Positions 22,795-33,187 of a stretch of DNA of 64,000 bases are shown piece after piece. The notes below the pieces were generated by a model. It searched no databases. It worked only from the letters and a program-made list of their open reading frames with translations, and was not told the origin of the DNA. The translations under genes were made by a program, and so were the position numbers. The stretch is from Pseudoips prasinana (Eukaryota > Arthropoda > Insecta > Lepidoptera > Nolidae): assembly GCA_951640165.1 (NCBI GenBank), contig OX621242.1, forward strand, positions 14,563,501-14,627,500, read 5' to 3'. Numbering within the stretch: the first letter of the stretch is position 1; every line of letters begins with the position of its first letter.

Positions 22795-23055
22795 CTGGGA
22801 CATTATTTACACATGACCAGGAAAACTTACTACATATAATACTCTTCTTTTGTAAATACATACTTATATAGACATTTACACCCAGACTCAGGACAAACTC
22901 TGCTTAGTTTGGGATCAGATCGCCGTGTGTGAATAATGTCCCAAGAAACAGACATGTTCGTGCCCACAAATATCTGTTGCTGGGTGGAAATCGAACTCAG
23001 GACTTCCGGGGTCAAAAGCAAACATTTGCCAACTACGCCAACAGGCCCGACAAAA
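22795..23055 (-). mobile_element. SINE2 with internal inverted segment
   Basis: A minus-strand SINE2 whose tRNA-like head (…GGGCCTGTTGGCGTAGTTGG) is at the right. About 47 bp of its own 3' tail (22898-22944, GCTTAGTTTGGGATCAGATC on the plus strand) sits in the opposite orientation between the GGACAAA and ACAGACATG body blocks. The corresponding tail block is deleted from its normal place near 22818. Confidence 0.75.
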
Positions 23056-23279
23056 TGTTGTTTGATGTACTTTGTGTCCGTTAATTATATGCTTATAAGT
23101 ACCCACACACATGGATTCGTTTCCCTAATGCGGACGTTATTTTTTGGATTTAATTCATCATAATTCATGAAATATTTAAGAGAGGTAGGGCACAGCGTTC
23201 ATTCGCTCGAAGAGCAGCCCGACTGGGGAAGTACCTCCACCTTACAGAAGACATTCCTTAATAATAACATTAATAATTT

Positions 23280-23475
23280 AATGTTGTGTTTCTGAGTGTG
23301 AGTTAGGTCGCCAGAGCTCATCGGGGTGGGGGGGAGGGTCAGCAACACTTGTTTGCTGACTCTTAGTAGGTTGGCAACGCACCCGCGACTCCTCTGGTGT
23401 TGCGAGTGTCCATGGGCGGCGGTGATCACTTACCACCAGGTGACCCACTTGCTCGTTTGTCGACCTCTGACAAAA
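23280..23475 (+). mobile_element. Poly(A)-tailed retroposon fragment
   Basis: GC-richer sequence containing GGTTGGCAACGCACCCGCGA, TGTCCATGGGCGGCGGTGAT and CACTTACCACCAGGTGACCC, ending in an A run at about 23472. The same block occurs inverted at 23612-23830. It resembles a LINE 3' end or SINE; the family is not resolved. Confidence 0.6.
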
Positions 23476-23611
23476 AAAAAATAATCAAATAGGTTTTTGC
23501 TTAAATTTGATTATATTATTTAGTACCGCTATAAGGAGGGGGTTTTGCTATTGGCAGATGGTAATAAATAAATCAATATCTTGGGACAAGAAATAAACTG
23601 CTATCTAGGAT

Positions 23612-23830
23612 CAGAACTAGGTTTTTATTTATTGCTTTTTGAGGCAGACGAGCTAGCGGCCCACCTGATGGTAAGTGGTAACCGCTGCTCATGGACATTC
23701 GCAGTGCCAGCGGGCACAGCAAACCGCTGCCTACTGTGAGATTAATTCTCTTTTTAAACCTCGTTTAAAGAAGGACATGTCATAGCGCTGAGGAAACACC
23801 GCAGCAGCTAAAGCCTTTCGTATGGTAACT
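23612..23830 (-). mobile_element. Poly(A)-tailed retroposon fragment, inverted relative to 23280
   Basis: A plus-strand T-rich start (the A tail on the minus strand) is followed by GGCAGACGAGCTAGCGGCCC and CACCTGATGGTAAGTGGTAA, related to the 23280-23475 repeat in opposite orientation. Small relics of the same block appear near 1430 and 47580-47680. Confidence 0.55.
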
Positions 23831-23834
23831 AGAC

Positions 23835-24200
23835 AACTAATACACATATGTTTCTAAAGACATACTGGCTTTCTTGACTTATTCCAAAGATTGGCTGTGA
23901 GATTAGTCGACGATACTGAAATTACACGCGGCGTTGAACCCTTAAGTTGGACTTTGCCTACCATTGTGTGATTTACCACCTGCATAATGGGTTGTGTTCG
24001 GAAGAATGATTTGATTTGATTCGGTATGGTTTAAGCGGAACATCCTCCCATTTACAGTGAAGCTGGGTATAGAGCTCCCTACCACGGTTCTCCCAGAAGA
24101 CTACAGCAAAGAGTCCCTTCAAAAAAGAAGTGATAAGGTTTATAAAAGGTGTGTAAAGCGGAAGTGATGGCACTGGTATTGCAAGCGTACAAAGGCTTTA
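23835..24200. other. No recognised feature
   Basis: No gene or repeat recognised. A 66-codon minus frame has no motif. The interval ends at a run of about 24 A residues (24199-24222). Confidence 0.4.
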
Positions 24201-24204
24201 AAAA

Positions 24205-24425
24205 AAAAAAAAAAAAAAAAAAGACAACGCCCGCATTAGGGAAATTAATCCCTGTGTCGCGGGGTACTTCACAAACATATAAAAGACGGACACAAATTAC
24301 ATCCAGACTCAGAACAACTATTTATGGGTCACACAAATAGTTGTCCGGCGCGGGATTTGAACCCGCGACACGAAGCGGTGAGGCGACTGTATTAGCCGCT
24401 GCGCCACACGTGCAGCTACGGTGAC
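24205..24425 (-). mobile_element. SINE3 copy
   Basis: A tRNA-derived SINE on the minus strand. The head reads GTGTGGCGCAGCGGCTAATAC, with B-box GGGTTCAAATCCCGCGCCGG. The body forms a CAACTATTTGTGTGACC / ATAAATAGTTG hairpin and includes GAGTCTGGATGTAATTTGTG. The tail includes CCCCGCGACACAGGGATTA and CGGGCGTTGTCTTTT, and adjoins the poly-A/T run. Other copies are at 25435, 27885, 31555 and 61321. Confidence 0.85.
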
Positions 24426-24429
24426 CGCT

Positions 24430-25220
24430 TACTATGTGGCGGGCCGTATGCTTGTTGCTGCCTTAAATTCACAAATTAGTCCGCAGCTTTATACTTTTGA
24501 ATTCTATTCCAAAACTATAAATTAATATATTTTCTGAACAACAATGTACAACATTCTATTTATGTGATAATTAGCTTTCATTTGGTATTACTTTCAATGA
24601 ATAATAGCACATGAAACCCTATTTTCGTCCTAATTTCGAGAGGAGTCTGTGTATACTAACTTTTATAAATATAACAACGCTTTTGGTACACAGTTTTTTT
24701 ATAAGGATTAAATTACGACCCATTCATTATTTATGTATCAAAATAAAATAATATAGTCCTACGAATTTTTCAGAAAAGCGCCTACAAAACAGTAAATCTG
24801 AACATTTCTTATATGACTGTGAAACCGTTGCTTAAAAAACAGCTATACAGCTATACATACCAACAGCTATATATATAACAGCAGATTGACGAACCCTTAT
24901 GGTTCTTTACTTTAAAACCAATAATATCAGTCACCTCCAGTATGCGAGCCAGTGAAAACAACCCCCAACTGATTTAATTTCCTCTTTCAGTTTCAAAAAT
25001 CTTTGTATTACTTATTTGGTTTGAAAAACAATTTCTCGAAGAATATGTTTTTTCGAAACTACTACCAACGGTGGAAAATATCTATAACGAGATTTACAAA
25101 ATGGGTCAACATCCTCTAGCGACAAGTCGATTAACTAAAATATACATTACAATTCCTTCTTAACCAGAACTGTCACTAAACAGTAATACGGAAATAATTG
25201 ATTTTTTGGGGGGCCGTATT
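24430..25220. other. No recognised feature
   Basis: AT-rich sequence. A short AACAGCTATA-type duplication occurs at about 24838-24880. No gene seen. Confidence 0.4.
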
Positions 25221-25221
25221 T

Positions 25222-25345
25222 ACAAAAGTAAATTAGTATATGTAATATATCAGTTATCCGGTTTCCATAGTACAAGCTCTGCTTAGTTTGGCTTTAGATG
25301 GTCGTGTGTAAATCGTGTGGGACATTTCCCAGGATATTTAATTAC
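25222..25345 (+). mobile_element. SINE2 tail fragment
   Basis: 3' half only: ATATCAGTTATCCGGTTTCC, AGTACAAGCTCTGCTTAGTT and the GTGTGTAAATCGTG... ATTTCCCAGGATATT end. Confidence 0.65.
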
Positions 25346-25434
25346 TCCTTTACAAAAAAAATCTGTTTATACAATTGCTGCAGCTTTTATGATTTCCTTT
25401 TGGATTACTACCACGATATTTATAAATATTGTTT

Positions 25435-25632
25435 TTAAAAGGCAACTCCTGCATTAGGGAATCTAATCCCTGTGTCGCGGGGTACTTTACAAACTTAAAA
25501 TAGACGGACACAAATTACACACATCCAACTATTTATGGTTATCCGGCACACAAATAGTTGTCCGGCGCGGGAATCGAACCCGGGACACGAAGCAGCGAGG
25601 CGACTGTCTTAGCCGCTGCGCCACACATGCAG
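25435..25632 (-). mobile_element. SINE3 copy
   Basis: Minus-strand SINE3 with head GGCGCAGCGGCTAAGACAG and B-box GGGTTCGATTCCCGCGCCGG, matching the copy at 24205. An internal stretch near 25520-25560 duplicates the AACTATTT hairpin region. Confidence 0.85.
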
Positions 25633-25724
25633 TCAAATAATATAATATCACAACAATATAATATCGATATTATAGTGTCCAATTTATTCTTATTTCGAAG
25701 CGTATGTTTTATTGTTATCGTTAA

Positions 25725-25994
25725 TCTATATATATATATAAATCAATGCCACTTTTCGTTGTCATGTTATAACTCAACAACCCCTTTACTGATTTGGCTA
25801 ATTTTGGTCTTGAATTATTCGTGGAAGTCCAGGGAAGGTTTGTACGTAGAGAAAATTTAAAAAAAGTCTTGAAAAAGTGTAAAATCATCATCTTTTAGCA
25901 ATTTAAAATACTTTTTGTTTGAATAAATGAACTTAATAATCATTTTTTTTATTACTGTGCCTTACACGTAGCGAAGCACGTACCGGGCCGCTAG
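25725..25994 (+). mobile_element. Non-autonomous Helitron (Hel-N1) copy 1
   Basis: Begins TCTATATATATATATAAATC directly after A and ends GGGCCGCTAG directly before T. That is the Helitron pattern of 5'-TC, 3'-CTRR and insertion between A and T. A subterminal hairpin ACGTAGCGAAGCACGT precedes the CTAG by about 10 bases. A second copy with the same ends lies at 40053-40299. It has no coding capacity. Confidence 0.85.
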
Positions 25995-25999
25995 TGACT

Positions 26000-26795
26000 C
26001 ATAAAACTGCAAACTTTATTTGAAACATAATTAATACAATGATAAGCACGGAACTAATCTACTTACTATATTACGCTAATTTACTTACTAACTACTGTAA
26101 TACTGGCGGCGACACAAAACTAGTGAAAGATCTAAAAACTCCAGTGTATTACGTACTATGTTCTACCTTGGAAGCGATTATTACACTATCACGAAATATA
26201 TTATGCGCGCAGAAGGTATACCCAAAGATATATAGGTAAGTTCTATTACATAAGCGTCCTGCAATACATGTTTTCAAAGTCATTTTTGTCATTCTATATC
26301 GTCCCGCTCATATCGCGCGCCGATATGTGCCCTTTTGTTTTTTAACTACTCTTTTAACTAGAAATTCGAGTACCTCCTTTTTATGTGCACATTGGATGTG
26401 AATGTTTTAATTATTTCTAGGTTGATCGAAGATTCCAGGATACAAATAATGGACTCGAAAGCATTTTCTATCTTTTTTCGTATTTATTATATGTAATTCC
26501 TCCAAACCTGTGCTTTGCTGGCGCATTTAGAAAACTTGACGTAGGGTAAATTCAATCTAACAGGAGATTTCTGCAGTCACGTATACACTAGTGACATATG
26601 TAAATATAATATTAAATAATTACTGTTTGTAAACAACAAAACGACTTTAACTTATCTTCTTGACAACCAATAATAACAAAATGTATGTCTATGTTGCAAA
26701 AAATAAACGAATAAAATACGTGCGTGCGAGTACATTTCAGCAAACACGGAAAAATAACAAACAGCGTGTTATTACGTGCTTAAAGTGACTTAGAC
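26000..26795. other. No recognised feature
   Basis: AT-rich sequence with no supported gene. Short open frames lack motifs. Confidence 0.4.
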
Positions 26796-26797
26796 TG

Positions 26798-27250
26798 CTT
26801 CGTTGGTCTAGTGGTAGCATGTTCCGGCGCTGGGAGCTAATCCCGGCGCGGGAGGGTATGCGGCGCCCAATTGGCTTCTCCCCGATTGGGCGCCGCTACT
26901 GGGACCGCTGGCGTTCCGGGGAGGGGACGAGTTGAGTTCTTTACCTCCGACCGCCAGCGGTCCCGGGAGGGTAACTTGCTGTAGCTCAGGTAACACGCTT
27001 GTGCGGGTGAGAGTCTCGTGGACGCTCAGTGTACAGCGGGGGTACTGGCGAGATCGGTCACGAGTACCCAAAGCCCTCGCTACAGGCACTGTGAGGCTGG
27101 CTATCGTGGTGGTTTTAGTGGGTAGAGCCCCACAGCCCGAGCGACTAGAGCATTTCACCACGTACAAAAAAAAATGGTAGCGTGTTCAGCCGCAGATAAT
27201 GAGTTCCAGGGTTCAAATCCCGGGTCAGGCCAAAAACGGATTTTTGGTAT
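26798..27250 (+). mobile_element. SINE5 tRNA-like head split by an insertion
   Basis: Removing 26825-27187 (insert plus one target copy) restores a tRNA-like head with A-box TGGTCTAGTGGTAGC and B-box GGGTTCAAATCCCGGGTCAGG, followed by AAAAACGGATTTTTGG and a body beginning ACCGACTTCAAAAC. This is a tRNA-derived SINE family different from SINE1-3. It is not a tRNA gene, because it continues directly into repeat body sequence. Confidence 0.7.
26825..27174 (+). mobile_element. GC-rich structured retroposon, 350 bp, 13-bp TSD
   Basis: The insert is flanked by TGGTAGCATGTTC (26812-26824) and TGGTAGCGTGTTC (27175-27187), a 13-bp duplication with one difference. It ends in about 9 A residues, so it arrived by LINE-driven retroposition. 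It is GC-rich in an AT-rich region. Two strong stems are visible: 26860-26874 with 26882-26896 (one G-T pair), and 26901-26913 with 26952-26964 (exact). Open frames on both strands look incidental. It may be a SINE or a LINE 3' end; the family is not recognised. Confidence 0.75.
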
Positions 27251-27880
27251 TTTTAACCGACTTCAAAACAGGAGGAGGAGATTTCTCAATTTGACCGTAT
27301 ATTATATGTGTCCGCGGATAACGACGTTGTTCATGAACCAATTTTGATCTTTCTTGTTGGAATCTTTTTTGTCTGAAAGGAGATATTCCAATGGTTGTCC
27401 CAGGATCTGATGATGGCATCTCAGAAAAATTTAGGGGAACCTACGAAAATCTTTGGGGCGACTAATGCGTTTTTAACTTTTTCATTAAGGATTTTAAAGC
27501 ACTACAATCTAATAAAGGTCTGGAGACGATCTGATGATTGAGCTGAAGGACAGTCGAGGGATCTCCTCGACGATTGACAGCAGTTACCTTGTGTTTGGGC
27601 TTGATTCATTTGTTTTGAGGAGATGTTTACAGCTGAATGGGTTGTGTCTCTCATTAGGAGTCTGATGAGAATGCGAAGGGCATTTAAGGGTACTACTCAA
27701 CGGGTTGCAGTAGCTACCTTGTGTTTGGAATTAATTCATTTATATTAATGAGAACTTTGCACCCATATAGGTAATAAGTGCCCTTAGAGCTCTGATGATG
27801 GAGACCATACGTAGTTGAGGAAATCTCTGAACCATTTACATCAGTAACCTTTTGTTGGGCTTACTTTATATAGTTAACTT
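27251..27880 (+). repeat. Repeat body with three degenerate 130-bp tandem units
   Basis: Continuation of the SINE5-type body. TCTGATGA-containing units start at about 27530, 27661 and 27791 (period 130-131). Each carries a CAGTTACCTTGTGTTTGG-like block about 50-60 bp in. A related TCTGATGATGGCATC occurs at about 27406. It is non-coding and strongly diverged between units. Confidence 0.6.
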
Positions 27881-27884
27881 CATT

Positions 27885-28065
27885 TGTGGCGCAGAGGCTA
27901 AGACAGCCGCCACGCCGCTTCGTATCCCGGGTTCGATTCCCGCGCCGGACAACTATGTGTGTGACCAATAAATAGTTGTTCTGAGTCTGGATGTAATTTT
28001 TGTCCGTCTATTACCTATATGTTTTAAAGTAACCCTAGTGCGGGTGTTGTCTTTTAAAAAACAAT
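27885..28065 (+). mobile_element. SINE3 copy
   Basis: GTGGCGCAGAGGCTAAGACA head, GGGTTCGATTCCCGCGCCGG B-box, AACTATGTGTGTGACC / ATAAATAGTTG hairpin, and tail GTGCGGGTGTTGTCTTTT. Confidence 0.85.
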
Positions 28066-28181
28066 ATGCCTATACTAAAATAACACCTAATAAAGATTTA
28101 ACTTAAACATAGGACAACCACTACCTACTAGTCATGCTGATGTGTCAATTTCAAACTGAATTTAAGTTGTGTACACGCGTC

Positions 28182-28215
<34 letters not shown>

Positions 28216-28221
<6 letters not shown>

Positions 28222-29520
28222 AAATAAAAAGGTTGTTATTCACGTAGACTTAAAAAAAAGCGCTTGTAAATAGTCAGAACATGTTTGTAGTAATATAGTT
28301 GTATACATTATTATTTCTAGTAACATAGATATTTAGGTACACATTGTATGAAAACATTTATAAAATTTATTTTATTATAGCAATGATATTTAGCTAGCTC
28401 GTATCAAGTTATTGTCAAGAGATTATGTTTAATTATCTAGTTTAAGTCTAATATTTTTACTACATATTTTCAATGGTTCTGTCTATATTAAGTATTATTA
28501 TTATGACTGACCTTGTGTTAATAACGACGGTCACGCTTTAATGCTACCACCGGATCCAATGCGCCCCAACTGAGAAGACCCAGCGAAACAAACTCAGTGG
28601 GTTCATCTACTACCGGTTTCAACAAGACCCAGTTGAGACGGTCCGGCGAAACATACTCAAGCGGGCATGAACACGGGATTTGGTCCAATTAGAGTATTTA
28701 TTTAGTAGGCAAACACAATATATGCTCGATCGGTTGTCTGAATGCTTATTATTTTAGATTATATTTAGGTATACAAAAGAAAAACTTCGAAACAATACCA
28801 GTATTCATTTTGAGACAGAGTCAATAATTTTAAATTAAGTATATGATAGCAATAATTTACAGATAGTTCACGCAACTCAGCAGATCAATCATGTCTATAT
28901 GGCTACAAGATATCCAGCGAGCAATGTACAGGTATGTAGTGAGAGCCAGACGTCTTTGTCATCGATGTACTCTTTAGTGGTGTAATAACCCCTAGCCATA
29001 AGTACACGTTTAATATGTGTTTTAAAACTTATGTCAGGCAGATCAGTAATTTGAGTAGGAAGTTTGTTATAAAACGTAATACAATTTCCTAAAAATGATT
29101 TATGAGTTTTGCTTACTCTAAAGCCTGGCATGGCTATTTTGTTTTTATGCCTAGTATTTATATTATGCAGTTCACTTTTCTTTTTATATTTATGAATATT
29201 TTTTAACAAACATTATATTCTGATATATATAATATAAGTATATAACTTCTTTTAAAAAAAATCGCAAAGAATCGCGACTGCCTAAACCATAAATGGCTCT
29301 GACTGCTCTTTTCTGCAATACAAAAATAGTACCTATGTCAGCCGCCGAACCCCACAGCAGAATGCCATACGACATAATGCTATGAAAGTATGCGAAATAC
29401 ACTAATCTAGCAGTTTGTTCATCTGACATTGTCTTATTTTCCAGACAGCATAGGAAGCCGAACTTAATTACCTGCTAACTTTGCAATCTGAGGACCCCAT
29501 TGCAATTTTGAATCAAGTGT
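28216..29520 (-). mobile_element. LINE-J copy B (5'-truncated, inserted in TA repeat)
   Basis: Reverse complement of the last 1.3 kb of LINE-J A, from the ATTTTTGAATC-type coding site to the A-rich tail. It is flanked on both sides by TA microsatellite (28187-28214 and about 29527-29546), so the copy landed in a TA run that obscures any target duplication. The coding remnant is split into two frames by a frameshift near 29200. Confidence 0.9.
28895..29429 (-). pseudogene. LINE-J RT C-terminus, frameshifted (copy B)
   Basis: MSDEQTARLVYFAYFHSIMSY and GILLWGSAADIGTIFVLQKR read in one minus frame. KKKSELHNINTRHKNKIAMPG to LLAGYLVAI and a stop reads in another. The catalytic RT core is not present. 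Confidence 0.85.
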
Positions 29521-29814
29521 AAAACTTTATATATATATATATATATAGCAAATTGTGTAAAATATCGTGTTTTACTTATTATAATATAAACTCGGGCGGA
29601 TACTGCGAATAATTCTTTACACATAGAATCATTTTTAACAAATCAGACTTTAAACAGGAAACTAAAAACAGGAAAAATCAATTAACTTAGCACAAAGTAA
29701 TAATTATTTTGATTGAGTTAATACGAAATGATTAAATAAGTATACTCGGTGCATTAAATGCTACAACAATCTTACTGCAATATCAATTTACTGTGTACAT
29801 ACAATAATATTTGC

Positions 29815-30312
29815 CTCGAGTCTGGGTGTAATTATCTATATAAGTATGTATTTACAAAAGAAAAGTAGTATACATCAGTTAGGTGGTTTCCATATAATAA
29901 CCTCTGCTTAATTAATCCATACTTGATGAGCTCGGCATGACGCAGCGTCTTTCGGCCATAGTACGATCGCGCATACTGCAGTACTTCGGACATGTCTCTA
30001 GACGGGATAAGAGTGCATAGAACGCCTGGTGGTGCAGGGAAAAGTGGAGGGAACCAGATCGTGTGACAGGTCACCTATGCGCTGGACCGACGGAGTGTAA
30101 TCCGCAGTAGGGAGCTGCGTTTCTGACTGCACCAGACAGTCCGCCATCAGAGAAGGATGGCGGGAGATCGTACGGAAAGCTGTGTCCATCTTTACCACCG
30201 ACGTGGGTGCCTCGATGGGACCACCACCGCTCTGTCAAGAGTCTGACGAAAGAGAAGAGAGTTTGGGATCAGATGGGCGTGTGTGAATAATGTCCTAGGA
30301 TATTATCATCAT
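29815..30312 (+). mobile_element. SINE2 split by an RTE tail
   Basis: 29815-29910 carries the SINE2 body up to AACCTCTGCTTA. The remaining tail, GTTTGGGATCAGATGGGCGT to AATGTCCTAGGATATTAT, resumes at 30261. The about 350 bp between them is an RTE 3' end. The SINE head is missing. Confidence 0.75.
29925..30260 (+). pseudogene. RTE-type LINE C-terminal fragment
   Basis: Across frames the peptides RLSAIVRSRILQYFGHVSRRD, then a GTRSCDRSPMRWTD-like Arg-rich block and a WREIVRKAVSIFTTDVG-like end, resemble the C-terminus of RTE/CFDP2-like LINE proteins. Several stops and shifts are present. An AGAGAAGAGA run marks the 3' end where SINE2 resumes. Confidence 0.7.
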
Positions 30313-30388
30313 TATACTTGTGTTGGGGCTACTTCTCTGCTTCCCAAGTTACAATATATGAGAAATTAAAAACACGAATCTATACATC

Positions 30389-30705
30389 TATACAAATAAA
30401 TAAAATTGGAGTGTCTGTTTGTAATATTGAAATAACCGTTGTTTACTACATAATATGAATATATATACGGTACATACACCAAAATGACACTTTTTACAAT
30501 TTTTGTCTGTCTGTCTGTCTGTTTGTTCCAGCTAATCTCTGAAACGACTGGACCGATTTTGACGGGACTTTTATTGGCAGGTAGCTTATATAATAAGTAG
30601 TAACTTAGACTGCGTTTATTTTAGGAAAATTCTTTTATTCTAGAACAAAACAAGAAAAAACGAAATAAACTAATTAACACGCAGACGAAGCGCAGGTACA
30701 GCTAT
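30389..30705 (+). mobile_element. Helitron-like element, first of an adjacent pair
   Basis: Begins TCTATACAAATAAATAAAAT and ends at ACAGCTAT after a GCAGACGAAGCGC stretch. The interior has a TGTCTGTCTGTCTGTTTG run. The end CTAT departs from CTRR, so this may be a decayed terminus. Confidence 0.5.
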
Positions 30706-30713
30706 TATCAACT

Positions 30714-31115
30714 ATACAAATAAATAAAATTGGAGTGCTTGTTTGTTATATTGAAATAACCGTTGTTTACTACATAAATAACTGTAAGGAACATCGTGTA
30801 ACGATAATTTTCTCTTTTTTCCTTTCTCTCTTGGTGCCAAATTTCAAAATTGTAGGTCAATGGAAAGTTATCCTTAAATTAGTATGTGAGTCAGTGAAAC
30901 ATTTTATAATCAAAATATGCTTTAAAACTCCGTGTTTTTTCTGTATACCGTTTCTGACAGAAACGGCATACAAAATTTAATTAAATGGCCTATCCTTAGT
31001 TATTCACATTCATTACACAGTTTGTCAAAGTGAGCTTTTCACGAATGTTAGGACTTTTCGTTGCAGATACATTGGTCATCATACTAAATTGTCGCGGACG
31101 AAGTCGCGGGTAACA
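30714..31115 (+). mobile_element. Helitron-like element, second of an adjacent pair
   Basis: Begins CTATACAAATAAATAAAATT, nearly identical to the start at 30389, and shares the first 70 bp including GAAATAACCGTTGTTTACTA. It then diverges and ends GCGGGTAACAGCTAT after a CGCGGACGAAGTCGCG hairpin. The two elements lie head to tail 8 bp apart. Confidence 0.5.
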
Positions 31116-31554
31116 GCTATAATATAATAATAATAATATTGACACCTCTAATTGTGGTTTGTATCTGTATGTGACAGAGTGTGTGTGCGTGCCTATATGT
31201 GTGTGTGTGTGAATGTGTGTACGTATCAGCGGGATCAGTATGTGACAGGCGTAATTGTAAAACAATAATTCCACTACCTTGACTGTATTCCGTAAGATGA
31301 TGGTATTTCTTCTGTCAAACTCCTAATTGAGCAAAACAACGCCATGCTCCGCCGTACTTAAACGTTACTACCAGTGATCGGAACAAGGTGAACTAAAATA
31401 GCTAAAGTTTAAAAAGAACAGATAAAATGGAGACACCATACAACAAAATATTTTTCCGTGGCATGACTTGAAACCGTCAAAAATTAATACAGTAAAACAA
31501 TGCCCGCAGTAAAACGATTCTTTGATACGCAGCGTTCGAGCAATACGCAGCATT

Positions 31555-31670
31555 TGATGACGCAGCGTCTACGACAGTCGCCTCACCGCTTCGTGTCCCG
31601 GGTTCGATTCCCGCGCCGGACAACTATTTGAGTGACCCATAAATAGGTAATTGTTCTGAGTCTCATCTTA
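31555..31670 (+). mobile_element. SINE3 head fragment
   Basis: GACAGTCGCCTCACCGCTTC and GGGTTCGATTCCCGCGCCGG through the AACTATTTGAGTGACC hairpin and GTTCTGAGTCT, then truncated at the 3' side. Confidence 0.75.
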
Positions 31671-31917
31671 AGATATCTAAAGTTTTGATTATTAATATGG
31701 TCATAAACGATTCATCGAATTATATTTAACTTTCGTACAATTTACGATATATTTATTTAAATAATAATGTGTTAACGCTAGTTGATTTATTCGCGACCAG
31801 AATATGTTACACAATATAAGCAGTTGTATTAAATGAAGATAAAATACTTCATTCGCTTTTCTGGTAGCACTTAGGTATTTTAGTACGACTATATTCGTCC
31901 TGGTATTGCTTTTCTAC

Positions 31918-32338
31918 TATAAAATAAAATAAAATAATAAATAAAAAAGGTTTTTATTCACGTAGACTTTAAAAAAGCGCTTGTAAATAGTCAGAACATG
32001 TTTGTAGTAATATAGTTGTATACATTAGGTAGATATTATTTCTAGTAACATAGATATTTAGGTACATCTTGTATGAAAACATTTATAAAATTTATTTTAT
32101 TACAGAAATGATATTTAGCTAGCTCGTATCAAGTTATTGTCAAGAGATTATGTTTAATTATCTAGTTTAAGTCTAATATTTTTACTACATATTGTCAATG
32201 GTTCTGTCTATATTAAAGGTATTATTATTATGACGGACCTTGTGTTAATAACGACGGTCGCGCTTTAATGCTACCACCGGATCCAATGCGCCCCAACTGA
32301 GAAGACCCAGCGAAACAAACTCAGTGGGTTCATCTACT
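31918..32338 (-). mobile_element. LINE-J copy D (3' UTR only)
   Basis: Matches the last 420 bp of LINE-J on the minus strand: A-rich tail at the left, then GGTTTTTATTCACGTAGACT, GGATCCAATGCGCCCCAACT and AACTCAGTGGGTTCATCTAC. It contains no coding sequence. Confidence 0.9.
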
Positions 32339-32534
32339 TACTATTCTCATATTTAAAACACTATATCATGTAACTAGCGGGTTCGAGGTATAATTCAGGG
32401 TGATATTTAATCGCGATTGTACAACCTCTTCGGTAAAATATGGTTTGAATTTTAAGTATATTAGCTCACCTAATTCCGATCACTGGTTATTACATTTTAG
32501 CGCTAGCTATGAATCACGTAAATTGTCTGCCAAT

Positions 32535-32695
32535 TGCTTGCCTTCCTCGCCGCTGGTTGTGGATTCGATTCCCTACCACAACATATATTTGTGTGCCCGA
32601 ACATGTCTATTTGTCCTGAGTCTGAGTGTAACTATCTATATAAGTATGTCATTACAAAAGAAAAGTAGTATATGTAGCATATCAGTTAATATAAT
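32535..32695 (+). mobile_element. SINE2 fragment lacking the tail
   Basis: Degraded B-box (GTGGATTCGATTCCC), body GAACATGTCTATTTGTCCTG and AGTAGTATATGTAGCATATC. The GCTTAGTTTGGG tail is absent. Confidence 0.65.
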
Positions 32696-32699
32696 AATA

Positions 32700-33185
32700 C
32701 CTACTTAAAGGGCGAATTGAATATGGGAACTTATAGATTACAGATGACTTACAGAGATTTGGCTTTAAAGACAGCATATTAGAACGTAACACCTAAGTAA
32801 AAAAGAGAGGAATCACATGTAGTATTACTAGAGCTGAAACCTATGGACGTTACAGTACTCGCCCCAGTGGAAAACAGAAGATATTGCAGTTTAAAATTGA
32901 AAAGTTCCAGTCTTCTCTGTCCTAGAACATTCTTTACTTTTAGACATTAATCGCCCAGTATTAAGCACGTAGGTACAATTTTGTACAACCATAATAATGT
33001 ATTATATAATATATTCTTCCATTTAATGATTAATTTGGACGGCATTGCTAATGAGGAAAGCTTCGAGCAAGCTGATACTTCGTGATTGTGATATTTGATT
33101 CTTCCCTTTGATTATGGTAATGAGTTCCACGTCAGTTCCAGCGAAACATAATTGTTATAACGTTCCTCTTGTGTATTATCTGAGA
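32700..33185. other. No recognised feature
   Basis: AT-rich sequence with nothing supported. Confidence 0.4.
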
Positions 33186-33187
33186 TT

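Noticed and set aside
26808..27167. 119-codon minus-strand and 82-codon plus-strand open frames
   Set aside because: They fall in the GC-rich structured retroposon, cross its target duplication, and have no recognisable domain.
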